A model generated the notes under the pieces. It saw only the letters and a list, made by a program, of their open reading frames with translations. It made no database searches and was not told the origin of the DNA. The position numbers and the translations under genes were made by a program. Below are positions 48,597 to 57,622 of a stretch of 64,000 nucleotides of DNA, piece by piece; position 1 is the stretch's first letter, and every line of letters begins with the position of its first letter. This DNA comes from Candidatus Heimdallarchaeota archaeon (GTDB lineage Archaea > Asgardarchaeota > Heimdallarchaeia > Heimdallarchaeales > Heimdallarchaeaceae), in contig JAAFKI010000045.1 in assembly GCA_021399345.1 (NCBI GenBank), positions 179,228 through 243,227 of the forward strand. Direction: 5' to 3'.

Positions 48597-49733
48597 ATTT
48601 TCCAGAACTTTGTTATACCACTTAATGTATTTATCTGCAATTTTTCCAGCTTCAAATTTATCAATGACCTTTTGTCTCCCTTTTGCACCCATCTGCCTTA
48701 CACGTTGAGGATCATCTAATAATTCAAGCATATAATTCACCAATGATTCACTGTTTCCAAGCTCATAGACATAACCATTTACTTCGTGGTCAATTACTTC
48801 TGGAATCCCTCCAACTTTAGGTGCTATTACTGGAATTTCACAGGACATAGATTCAGCAATAGTTAACCCGAAGCTTTCGTTTGTACTTGCTGATAATAGA
48901 GCTGAAGCGCAGTTATAAATTGGAGCGATTGAAACTCTAACTCCTTGAAAGGTAACATTATCCCTTATTCCCAACTTACTAGCTATCTCCTCACATTTCT
49001 TTCTTTCAGGTCCTTCTCCCACCATTATTAATCCTGTGTCTGGATGTTCTTTGACAACTTTAGCGAATGCCTCTACAATAAATGGGGCATTTTTAACAGG
49101 TCTGAAATTTGAAACGTGTACAAAGTTTTTCTCATGTTGAATTCTAAAATCACATAGTTTAGTGTCTATTCTCTTATATTTTTCAATGTCAATGGGATTA
49201 TATAAAACTTCAATTTCTTTATTGTGAGAAAATTTTTCTTCCATTTCGCTTTTCATATATTCTGAAACAGTTGATAAACCATCAATATTATCAAAAACAT
49301 GGGAAATAACCGGATTATATGCAGGATCGACTCCCAAAGTATGAATATCAGAACCATGAGCTGTAATTGCGACAGGAACACCAGAAATCTGTTTTGCTAA
49401 ATATGCTGAAACTCCTGCAGGAATAGCATAATGAATGTGCAGCAAATCCAGATCAGATTTTTCTGCTATACGAGCAAGTTTTGATCCAGCTAATATTGTA
49501 TATGGCGCTCCTATATCTTTGAATAGGGGATATGATATAATATCTACAAGGTCAAGTGTTATATTGGGATGTCTAGAAGTTCTTAGCAAGAAAGGTGTAT
49601 CATAACTTATCAAATGTATATCATGGCCTTTTTTAGCTAACTCAATTGCTAATTGTGTAGCAACAATACCAGATCCACCTACAGTTGGGAAACAGTTAAT
49701 TCCTATTTTCATAACACTTTTCAATAAAATCAC
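48591..49733 (-). CDS. bshA: BshA-like GT4 glycosyltransferase (N-acetylglucosaminyl malate synthase family)
   Basis: MKIGINCFPTVGGSGIVATQLAIELAKKGHDIHLISY; DLLHIHYAIPAGVSAYLAKQ; TAHGSDIHTLG; GPERKKCEEIA. Confidence 0.8.
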   Translation of the reverse strand: MILLKSVMKIGINCFPTVGGSGIVATQLAIELAKKGHDIHLISYDTPFLLRTSRHPNITLDLVDIISYPLFKDIGAPYTILAGSKLARIAEKSDLDLLHIHYAIPAGVSAYLAKQISGVPVAITAHGSDIHTLGVDPAYNPVISHVFDNIDGLSTVSEYMKSEMEEKFSHNKEIEVLYNPIDIEKYKRIDTKLCDFRIQHEKNFVHVSNFRPVKNAPFIVEAFAKVVKEHPDTGLIMVGEGPERKKCEEIASKLGIRDNVTFQGVRVSIAPIYNCASALLSASTNESFGLTIAESMSCEIPVIAPKVGGIPEVIDHEVNGYVYELGNSESLVNYMLELLDDPQRVRQMGAKGRQKVIDKFEAGKIADKYIKWYNKVLENL

Positions 49734-49782
49734 TTATTAAAAAAAATATTGTAACTGAACACTTTCTACCAGACTAAAATAA

Positions 49783-50331
49783 TCATTCAGGATATAGTTT
49801 ATTCATTATTTTTCTTTGTATTTCAATAATATCACTGCTATTACTAGATTTGGAGTAACTTTCAAGATAGATTCTGTTAATCTTATAGAATTCTTTTCCC
49901 CACTCTACAAGAGATAATATGGCCAAACTTTGTTCTTTAGCTCCCAAAATAAACAAAGCTGCAGCTAATGCTTCTAAAGTACTTAATTTAGAGGGAACAC
50001 CATAGTTGTTTGGATTGGCTGCAATAAGAAAAGGTAAAGCCCTTCCAGTTCCTTTCTCAAGAGCTTTACTCCCGCCTTTTATGTTGTTCCATGAGCAATC
50101 AACCCCCACAACACCGTTTTTCTTAGCCAAATCCAAATCAGCTGGAGAAAGAGCATATTCAGCAAATGGAGTTAAAACAATAAGCTTTGAATGAATTTTT
50201 CCAACGGAAATAGGTTTAGCTTTCTTGAATTTTAGTACTCTAATAGCGGTACACATTTTTGGGTTACAAGTTTTGAAATTACTAATATAAACAGGAATTT
50301 GAATAACGGGATTTTTTTTCATTTCTACCAC
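49783..50331 (-). CDS. tsr3: Tsr3-type rRNA aminocarboxypropyltransferase
   Basis: NPKMCTAIRVLKF; LTPFAEYALSPADLDLAKKNGVVGVDCSWN; RALPFLIAANPNNYGVPSKLSTLEALAAALFILG. Confidence 0.88.
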   Translation of the reverse strand: MVEMKKNPVIQIPVYISNFKTCNPKMCTAIRVLKFKKAKPISVGKIHSKLIVLTPFAEYALSPADLDLAKKNGVVGVDCSWNNIKGGSKALEKGTGRALPFLIAANPNNYGVPSKLSTLEALAAALFILGAKEQSLAILSLVEWGKEFYKINRIYLESYSKSSNSSDIIEIQRKIMNKLYPE

Positions 50332-50358
50332 ATTATTAGGTGAGATTTAAGAGAAGAT

Positions 50359-50435
50359 TGGCGACCCCGACGCGATTCGAACGCGCGACCCCCAGCTTAG
50401 GAGGCTGGTGCTCTATCCAGCTGAGCTACGGGGTC
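50359..50435 (-). tRNA. tRNA-Arg (anticodon CCT), CCA encoded
   Basis: GACCCCGTAGCTCAGCTGGATAGAGCACCAGCCTCCTAAGCTGGGGGTCGCGCGTTCGAATCGCGTCGGGGTCGCCA; loop CTCCTAA. Confidence 0.96.
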
Positions 50436-50553
50436 TTTGTTTCTTGATTGAATCTTCTTTTTATTAATTTTATTGATAACAGAAATAAAAATCCTATCTT
50501 AATGAACAAAAAAAATTGCTTTGAAAGAAGAATTAAAAGAAAATCTTTTTTCA

Positions 50554-51258
50554 TCATGTAGCAAAGGGATCATATGCTTCTACTTGTTTTTTAAGTTCCT
50601 CTATTTTCTTTGTGATGGTTTGTATATCTTCTTTTAATTTTAATTCTTTAAACATATCAAGAGCATCTTCATAAGATCTGAGAGCGATTTGAATTCCTTC
50701 AGGTGTCTTCTTCTTTAATTCCTTCTCTGAGTTTGAAACATGCATATTAGCGATTCTTATCATCAAATCTTTTTTTGCTTTGGCATTTTCTAATTTTATA
50801 GTTACTTCCAAAGCATCTCTCAGAAATTGAACTTTCTTGTTCGAATCTTTTTCCTTTTCTGCAAGTTCGTTATACAGATCAATACTTTCCTGAAATTTTT
50901 CTTTTGCTAATTTAATATTCCTTCCTAACAGACAATCTCCAGCGATTTCTAGAGCTTTAGCTTTCTCATCTAATTTTTTTAGTTTGGAGAGATTAGATTC
51001 AATTATTTGAATACTAAAATTACATGCCATATTACCTATATCTCTGAAAATGACAGCCCTGTTCATAGTATTTTTATCTTTTTTCCAACAATCAGCAGCT
51101 CTATACGCAAAATAAATAGCTTCTTCGAGTTCACCATTTTGAATGGCTAGAGTAATGAGATGCTCAAATGTTCGAGCAGCATCTTTGAAACGATTTGCTT
51201 TATAGTTAGCATTGGCTTCATCTATTAGAATGTTCATTTTTATATCTGGGTCTGACAT
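50554..51258 (-). CDS. TPR/SNAP-like helical repeat protein
   Basis: Repeated helical pairs: RFKDAARTFEHLITLAIQNGELEEAIYFAYRAADCWKKDK... NIKLAKEKFQESIDLYNELAEK... Confidence 0.6.
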   Translation of the reverse strand: MSDPDIKMNILIDEANANYKANRFKDAARTFEHLITLAIQNGELEEAIYFAYRAADCWKKDKNTMNRAVIFRDIGNMACNFSIQIIESNLSKLKKLDEKAKALEIAGDCLLGRNIKLAKEKFQESIDLYNELAEKEKDSNKKVQFLRDALEVTIKLENAKAKKDLMIRIANMHVSNSEKELKKKTPEGIQIALRSYEDALDMFKELKLKEDIQTITKKIEELKKQVEAYDPFAT

Positions 51259-51391
51259 GTATCTCTAAAGCTATTTTGTGAATCTAATTCTTATTTCTTT
51301 TGGAAGTTATCATTACAAATAAAATTGTTGTTTTTCTGCAATCGATTGGTTTTTTAACAAGAATCACATTGATAGAATACCAGAATGTTAA

Positions 51392-51814
51392 GTGTTCAAA
51401 ATGCAAATCTTCACAAAAATAATTCGTTTTCAAACAGAAGGAGAAATTGACATAGTAGATCTAACTCAAGATTTTGAAGCAATATTAGCAGAATCAAAAA
51501 TAGAAAATGGAATTCTAAGTGCCAATGTTATAGGGTCTACTGGAGCTTTAACCGCAATAGAGTATGAAAGAGGGGTTTTGGACGATTTTAAACAGATTCT
51601 ACAGAAATTGGTACCAAAGGGAGCTGGGTATAAACATGATTTAATTGACTCAAATGCTCATTCTCATCTTCGAGCTTCATTAATAGGCCCGAGCATCTCA
51701 TTCTCAATACAAGAAAAGCGATTACAACTAGGAACATGGCAACAACCTGTTTTTGTATGTCTAGATATAGGACCTCGTTCTAGAAAAGTTGCAGTTACAG
51801 TAGTTGGAGAATAG
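51392..51814 (+). CDS. YjbQ/UPF0047 family protein
   Basis: GILSANVIGSTGALTAIEYE; NAHSHLRASLIGPSISFSI; GTWQQPVFVCLDIGPRSRKVAVTVVGE. Confidence 0.88.
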   Translation: MFKMQIFTKIIRFQTEGEIDIVDLTQDFEAILAESKIENGILSANVIGSTGALTAIEYERGVLDDFKQILQKLVPKGAGYKHDLIDSNAHSHLRASLIGPSISFSIQEKRLQLGTWQQPVFVCLDIGPRSRKVAVTVVGE

Positions 51815-52067
51815 AATTATGATAACAGAATATTACGTCGTAAGATGTAGTAATTTATCTTGCGGAAAATTCAGTTATTGCAAAGCGATTCAAAAAACTA
51901 AAATGTGTCCTTACTGCGAGCGCAGAATCAATCTTAGTAAAGTTGAGAAAATAGCGGTTGAGACCAATTCTCAAGCTAGAAAACTTGTACAAGAATTTAA
52001 CAAGAAACTTGGAGAATTAAAAGAACCTAGTTGGTATAAGGAAGGCAAGGAAAAACAGACCCGATAA
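51804..52067 (+). CDS. Small zinc-binding protein (DUF1922-like)
   Basis: YYVVRCSNLSCGKFSYCKAIQKTKMCPYCERRINLSKV; overlaps previous gene end; ATG at 51819 also possible. Confidence 0.65.
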   Translation: MENRIMITEYYVVRCSNLSCGKFSYCKAIQKTKMCPYCERRINLSKVEKIAVETNSQARKLVQEFNKKLGELKEPSWYKEGKEKQTR

Positions 52068-52149
52068 ACAGAGAGAAAATTGGGATTTTCTTCTTTAAAA
52101 TGTTAGAGAGAGTTACAAAACGTTTTTTTACTAATTGCCCAAAAGATAA

Positions 52150-54417
52150 ATGATGTTATTTTCTAAAGAGATTGCTGAGCTACTAAGTGATTCACCGTTC
52201 AAACAGTTTGTTCTAATGGAATTAGAACGTGAAAGAATTTACCAATCTTTTGTGCAAATAGATGATTTGGATGAAATAAGTCAAGTTTGGCTAGATTTTT
52301 CTCAATTCTGTGCAAACACTCTTTCGAATGTTTCATCACTATCTAACCTACTTTATAGTCGTTATCTGGATGAATGGACAAGAGATCAAACTCAAATTAA
52401 AAAAGATAAAGAAAGAAAGAAAATCATCACTCAAAAATTAGAAGATTTGCAAGAATTTCAGATGGAATTAGCAATTTTAATGATTGTATATGCGGATATC
52501 GTTAATACAGGTATATTTAGTTCTCAACCATCTCCTGTTTATTGTACATCATTTATTGAGGGTTATAGAATACTAAACACAATTTCTCAGACATATTTTG
52601 ATTCATCTCATCCAAGAGCATCAAACATAGAAGAAGTAATGTTAACTTTTCTCTTACTTAACCAAAAAAAACAAATTATACAACTTTTAGAAGAATCACC
52701 AAATGGATATAGCAAGGAAAAATTGATTGAGGAAAAGGGTGCTTATGAACTAATAATGGCAGAATTTGATGTCACCTTCACTGCACAATTTCTAAAAAGA
52801 CTGGGAAAAGATTGGTGGTGGAAAGATTCAATAGCTACACATTTTGCTTTTGAAAGAAGCCTAAGCCATCTTGAGGTAGCACTAGATTATTATAAACAAA
52901 TACCTGAAGATCCAGAATTAAAAGGAAGTCAAATTGAAACAAGTCATATCTCTTTAAATCAAGCTCAAAGAAATAAAGAGCTTATTGACCATTATCTCAG
53001 ATTGAGTTTTGAAGCAGCTAAAAGTGATAGTTTCATTGCAAGTGTTGAATATCTGAATCTCGTTCTAGGGCTAGAGGAAGAAGCTTTGAAAATCTTAGAC
53101 TCCGATGTGGAAACGAATGAAAGAACTGTTAAATTGAAAGAAACTATCAAAAAAGAAGAAGTAATACATGGTTTCTTTCATGGAATTGCAGAGCTTGCTG
53201 CTAAAACTTCAATGTTGTACAATATAATTGCTGATGAGAAGAAAGAAGAAATTCAGAGCATCGTAGAACAAATAGAAGAAATAGTAAATAAACCAGGTTT
53301 AAAGGTAAATATCAATTATGTAAGTAGTCTCCCATTTGTTTACCTAAACTTTGTTCAAGAGTTAAAAATTGCTTTACTTGAAAATATAAACTTCAAAGAT
53401 GCAATGGGAAAAGCAGAACAAAACCTAGTTCGTTTTATTGAGAGATTAGAATACACAATCAACGATATCTCTACTCAATTGATAGAAATAGAAAAAGCAG
53501 ATACAAAAATAAAATCTGAAGATATACAACCTTTACTAGAAAATATAGAAACGATAAAAATATCAGCTTATTTCCTTCCTAAAACAGAAAAGAAAGTTTA
53601 CATTGTGAAAGACATTGAATGTCTTGAGTATTTAGCCAACTCTGTGTATTTAGAACAAAATCTCGTTGAAAAAGAAAAAAATGAGGTTTTGGATATTATA
53701 TATCATGCTAAAGCTCATTATTATTCAACAAAAGCACTAGAAATATCTCAATTGAGCAGTGAATCAAACATAAATAAGGAATGGGTAGAACACAGGTATA
53801 GTCAAACATTCATTCAAGGGCAGGACGTAGAATTACGTTTATTTGAACTATCCAGACAGTATCTGTTTTTAAATACAGTAATAGATAAAATAGCTAAAGG
53901 ATATAGATACTCACTTTCTGCAGAAGATTCTATGAAGGAAAATTATTTTACAATTATAAATCACAACTTCAATCATTTTGTTCTATTTGACATAATTAAC
54001 AAACGAATTGCTGAAAACTGCTCAGAACTATTAAATCATAAAAAAATGTTTGATTTAAAGGATTCAAATATCAACTGGAATGCAATTGAAATTAAGAAAA
54101 TATTATCTTTTGCTTTAACCGATTTCTTAGAAGCAACAAAGAAAGCAATCTTTGGAATTGGTGCAGATACCAATAAGGAAAATTACAAAGCTGCCTCTCA
54201 CTTCAACGATGGAGCAAAGGCAGCAAAAGAAGCAAGTGATCATTTACAATCTGTTGCACAATTTGATTCAACCTTTGCACAACTAGCGAAATCAGCTTAT
54301 GAATATAGTATTTTACTAAAAGAGCTAGAAAGAAAAACAAGAGAAAATGAGAAATTACAAAAACTGCCTATTGATGAGTTATTCAATGTTCTCAAACAAC
54401 TTACTTTTCTTTCCTAA
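52150..54417 (+). CDS. Large all-helical protein of unknown function
   Basis: 755-aa uninterrupted ORF, Glu/Lys/Leu-rich amphipathic pattern. Confidence 0.65.
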   Translation: MMLFSKEIAELLSDSPFKQFVLMELERERIYQSFVQIDDLDEISQVWLDFSQFCANTLSNVSSLSNLLYSRYLDEWTRDQTQIKKDKERKKIITQKLEDLQEFQMELAILMIVYADIVNTGIFSSQPSPVYCTSFIEGYRILNTISQTYFDSSHPRASNIEEVMLTFLLLNQKKQIIQLLEESPNGYSKEKLIEEKGAYELIMAEFDVTFTAQFLKRLGKDWWWKDSIATHFAFERSLSHLEVALDYYKQIPEDPELKGSQIETSHISLNQAQRNKELIDHYLRLSFEAAKSDSFIASVEYLNLVLGLEEEALKILDSDVETNERTVKLKETIKKEEVIHGFFHGIAELAAKTSMLYNIIADEKKEEIQSIVEQIEEIVNKPGLKVNINYVSSLPFVYLNFVQELKIALLENINFKDAMGKAEQNLVRFIERLEYTINDISTQLIEIEKADTKIKSEDIQPLLENIETIKISAYFLPKTEKKVYIVKDIECLEYLANSVYLEQNLVEKEKNEVLDIIYHAKAHYYSTKALEISQLSSESNINKEWVEHRYSQTFIQGQDVELRLFELSRQYLFLNTVIDKIAKGYRYSLSAEDSMKENYFTIINHNFNHFVLFDIINKRIAENCSELLNHKKMFDLKDSNINWNAIEIKKILSFALTDFLEATKKAIFGIGADTNKENYKAASHFNDGAKAAKEASDHLQSVAQFDSTFAQLAKSAYEYSILLKELERKTRENEKLQKLPIDELFNVLKQLTFLS

Positions 54418-54459
54418 GATGACAGCGAATCTTTTTTAAATTAGTAAAATTAGCCTTTC

Positions 54460-55323
54460 TTGATGAAAACAATTCCTTCTGAGGAAGAACTTTTTGAAAG
54501 AATCGACAGAGTTTATTCTGAATTACAAGAGCTACGTGGAATTCCAGATATGGAATATGATCAATATTATATCTCAAAAGCATCCAGTATGGAAAGGGCT
54601 CTTCTTGAAAACCCAGAGGACTATAATGGGAAGAGAATTATTTTTCTAGGAGATATGGATCTTTCATCATTACCAATAGGGGTTCTTTCAAAGCCAAAGG
54701 ATTTGGCTATTTTAGATATTGATAAACGAATCCCTGAAATTGTTTTTAACATGAAAGTTAAACAAAAGATTAAAACTATACGATATGTTAATCATGATAT
54801 TCGAGTTAGAATGATAATTATTTTGAAAGATCAATTTGATTATATTTTTGTTGAACCCCCGATGACAGAAGAAGGTTTAGAGGTCGGTTTATCAAGAGCT
54901 GTGCAATGTGCCAATAAAGAATCTTCATCAAGAATCTTTCTATCTTTTGATATCGAAAGTGAAAAAGAGGATATTTTGGAAAAACTAGTAGATAAAATGA
55001 ATTTGGAGATAGTAGAAAAGAAAAAAGATTTCAATAGATATGAATACAATACTCCTCTGAACAAAACAGTTTCAGACTTATATAGCATTAAAGTTAAATC
55101 AAATTCTAAAGAAACTATAGCAAATCACTACTATGGGCCAATGTATTATAGAGAAAGTAATAGTCAATTACAAATATATTTGTGCAAAACAATATGTGGA
55201 GAAAGCTTCAATGTAGGATCTGAGGGTGAGTTCAATTCAATTGATGAACTAGAAAACAAGGGATGTCCAAAATGTAATCATAAAGGTCCTTTCTTATATA
55301 ATTCAAGTATAAAGCTTGAATAG
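54460..55323 (+). CDS. BpsA-like (branched polyamine synthase/methyltransferase-fold) protein with C-terminal zinc ribbon
   Basis: IIFLGDMDLSSLPIGVLSKPKDLAILDIDKR; FDYIFVEPPMTEEGLEVGLSRAVQC; CKTICGES...GCPKCNHKG. Confidence 0.65.
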   Translation: MMKTIPSEEELFERIDRVYSELQELRGIPDMEYDQYYISKASSMERALLENPEDYNGKRIIFLGDMDLSSLPIGVLSKPKDLAILDIDKRIPEIVFNMKVKQKIKTIRYVNHDIRVRMIIILKDQFDYIFVEPPMTEEGLEVGLSRAVQCANKESSSRIFLSFDIESEKEDILEKLVDKMNLEIVEKKKDFNRYEYNTPLNKTVSDLYSIKVKSNSKETIANHYYGPMYYRESNSQLQIYLCKTICGESFNVGSEGEFNSIDELENKGCPKCNHKGPFLYNSSIKLE

Positions 55324-55352
55324 AAAAACTAAATCAAGAGTCAAGTGATTGT

Positions 55353-55709
55353 ATGTCAAAACCATCTAACAAGATTACAATGTGTGCATTGTGTGATAAG
55401 AAGCTTGAATTGAATAGTCAAATCCTTCTTAATGGGTGCCCTTACTGTGGATCCTTTAAGTTTAAAACATATAGAGAAATGTCTACTGATCAAAAGAAAG
55501 AAGAAGAACTTGAACTTATTGTAGAAAAAGAGATTCACCAAACCGATATAAAAGAGGGGGTTGAAGAGATCAGACTTACAAGTGATGGAGTATTTGAAGT
55601 AGATATTGAAAAATTGCTTTCAGATAGTGATGATAACAAGCCAATAATAAGTAGGAATAAAGATGGTTCTTACTATATTAAATTTCAAACAGAAGAGGAA
55701 GAAAAATAA
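55353..55709 (+). CDS. Zn-ribbon protein (DUF2072/OapC-like)
   Basis: MCALCDKKLELNSQILLNGCPYCGSFKFKTY; C-terminal GVFEVDIEKLLSD...RNKDGSYYIKF. Confidence 0.65.
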   Translation: MSKPSNKITMCALCDKKLELNSQILLNGCPYCGSFKFKTYREMSTDQKKEEELELIVEKEIHQTDIKEGVEEIRLTSDGVFEVDIEKLLSDSDDNKPIISRNKDGSYYIKFQTEEEEK

Positions 55710-55779
55710 CTTTTAAAAACCTCTCACTTGTCAAAAGATTTTAAATTAACTGATTATTAATGGGGCAGAGGTAACTTAT

Positions 55780-56658
55780 TTGTCTTCTAAAGAACAAAGG
55801 GCTAAGGAAAAGAGGATAACGGATGGTGTTAAAGAGATTCTTGAATTTAGAGGATTTCAAATTAAAAATACCAAAGAAGATGACGATTTCCTAGACATTT
55901 ATGCTGATAAAATTTCTGAAGAAAAAGAAAAGATAACTGCAATTGCACGATTTCCTAAAAATCCTCAAATTGGAGTAAAACTAATTAGACTTTTAGGAAA
56001 ACTACAAGAGGAAGAAAAGCTTGGTGAAGCCCTCCTTATTGCAGAATCACCTTTAACTCATTATGCAAAGAAAGAGTCAGTTAAACTGGGTATTGAAATT
56101 ATAAGTAGTAATAATCCACTGTTTAACATCTTTGATCATAATATAGTTCGTCAACATATTAAGCTTAAATCACCAGAAATAAAGTACTTCTTAGAGAGAT
56201 ACCAGATTGAAAAAAATCAAATACCTAAAATCCTAGAAAGTGATGCTGCTGTAAAAGCTATTCAAGCAAAACCTGGTGATGTTATCAAAATCGTTCGAAA
56301 TCCAGATATGGGAGAAAATGGATCTTATTATAGAGTCGTTATAAAGTCAACATCGAGACTTCGTTTAGTAGAAACAGGAACTATTAAAAAGAAAACAACA
56401 AGAAAAATCCCTCCAAAAAAGCCTAAAGAAACACCTGAAAAACCAGTTGAAGATAAACCAAAAACAGCACCAAGTAAGACAGCTGATAAAACAAAGAAAG
56501 TACCAAGCAAGACAGCTGATAAAACAAAGAAAGTACCAAGCAAGACAGCCGCAAAAACAAAGAAAGTACCAAGTAAGACAGCCGCAAAACCAAAGAAAAC
56601 ACCAAGTAAGACAGCTACAAAATCTAAAGCGACAACCTCAAAAAAATCAGCTAAATAA
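55780..56658 (+). CDS. Rpb5/RpoH-like RNA polymerase subunit with eukaryote-type N-terminal jaw-like domain and Lys-rich repeat tail
   Basis: C-terminal RpoH pattern: NIVRQHIKLKSPEIKYFLERYQIEKNQIPKILESDAAVKAIQAKPGDVIKIVRNPDMGENGSYYRVV; preceding region ITAIARFPKNPQIGVKLIRLLGKLQEEEKLGEALLIAESPLTHYAKKESVKLGIEII resembles Rpb5 jaw; TTG start with upstream gaggt. Confidence 0.75.
   Translation: MSSKEQRAKEKRITDGVKEILEFRGFQIKNTKEDDDFLDIYADKISEEKEKITAIARFPKNPQIGVKLIRLLGKLQEEEKLGEALLIAESPLTHYAKKESVKLGIEIISSNNPLFNIFDHNIVRQHIKLKSPEIKYFLERYQIEKNQIPKILESDAAVKAIQAKPGDVIKIVRNPDMGENGSYYRVVIKSTSRLRLVETGTIKKKTTRKIPPKKPKETPEKPVEDKPKTAPSKTADKTKKVPSKTADKTKKVPSKTAAKTKKVPSKTAAKPKKTPSKTATKSKATTSKKSAK
56470..56634 (+). 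repeat. About five tandem 33-bp units encoding (PSKTADKTKKV)n
   Basis: ccaag(t/c)aagacag... starts at 56470, 56503, 56536, 56569, 56602. Confidence 0.92.
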
Positions 56659-56691
56659 TTTCTTAAAATTTCAAAATCATGAGGGTTCAAA

Positions 56692-57618
56692 ATGATAACT
56701 TTCCTATCTGGAGGAACAGGAACCCCAAAACTAATTCAAGGTTTTAGAAGTAATATTCCAGAAGAACAAATATCTATAATTGCCAATTCTGCAGATAATT
56801 TCTGGGTGTATGGTTTATATGTTTCTCCAGATATTGATACAATTCTTTATCTCTTCAGTAACATATTAGATACCGAAAAATACTGGGGTGTAATAAATGA
56901 AACTTACAACACTCTAGACTTTTTAAACAGATATGGGGTAAACACTTGGTTCCAGTTAGGAGACAAAGACTTAGGAATGCATATTTTTCGGACAAATGAG
57001 ATGCAAAAGGGAATAAGTCAATCTGTTATAATTGATAATTTCAGAGAGAAACTAGGCATTGGAGCTAAGATTTTTCCTAGTTCAGAAAATCATATTGAAA
57101 CACGCATTATTACCGAGGATGATAGAGATATTCACTTTCAAGAGTTTTGGGTGAAAAACAAAGGAGAAATCGAAATTAAAGATGTATATGTTAAAGAACT
57201 TGAGAAAGCAATAGTTCCAAACCTAGCTCTAGATGAATTAGATACTTCAGAAATAATAGTAATTGGTCCTAGTAACCCAATCACCAGCATTGGACCCATT
57301 GTTGATATTAAACCCATTAGAAAAATACTTGAAAAAAACAGAAACAAATGTATAGCTATAAGTCCAATTATAGGTGAAGCACCTGTTAGTGGACCAACAG
57401 GTAAGTTGATGAAAACCAAAGGTCTTGAGATATCTCCAGTAGGTATAGCAAAACTGTATAAAGACATATGTAGCACAATAATAATTCATGAAACAGATAG
57501 GAATTATACAGAGGAAATTGAAAAAGAAACAGGTTTAGAAGTTCTTACACAAAATATTCTCTTTAGAGATGTATTTATCTCCAAGAAGCTTTCCTCTTTC
57601 ATTCTAAATAGGAGATAG
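56692..57618 (+). CDS. cofD: 2-phospho-L-lactate transferase CofD
   Basis: FLSGGTGTPKLIQGF; NSADNFWVYGLYVSPDIDTILY; WFQLGDKDLGMHIFRT; VIGPSNPITSIGPI; ISPIIGEAPVSGPTGKLM. Confidence 0.94.
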   Translation: MITFLSGGTGTPKLIQGFRSNIPEEQISIIANSADNFWVYGLYVSPDIDTILYLFSNILDTEKYWGVINETYNTLDFLNRYGVNTWFQLGDKDLGMHIFRTNEMQKGISQSVIIDNFREKLGIGAKIFPSSENHIETRIITEDDRDIHFQEFWVKNKGEIEIKDVYVKELEKAIVPNLALDELDTSEIIVIGPSNPITSIGPIVDIKPIRKILEKNRNKCIAISPIIGEAPVSGPTGKLMKTKGLEISPVGIAKLYKDICSTIIIHETDRNYTEEIEKETGLEVLTQNILFRDVFISKKLSSFILNRR

Positions 57619-57622
57619 ATCG

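Noticed and set aside
56470-56634. 33-bp periodicity considered as a possible CRISPR-like array
   Set aside because: Units are contiguous without unique spacers and are in frame within a coding region. No CRISPR array or cas gene was seen anywhere in the window.
56328-56690. Overlapping ORFs 56328-56690(-), 56423-56605(-), 56447-56695(+)
   Set aside because: All are alternative-frame readings of the 33-bp coding repeats of the Rpb5-like gene.
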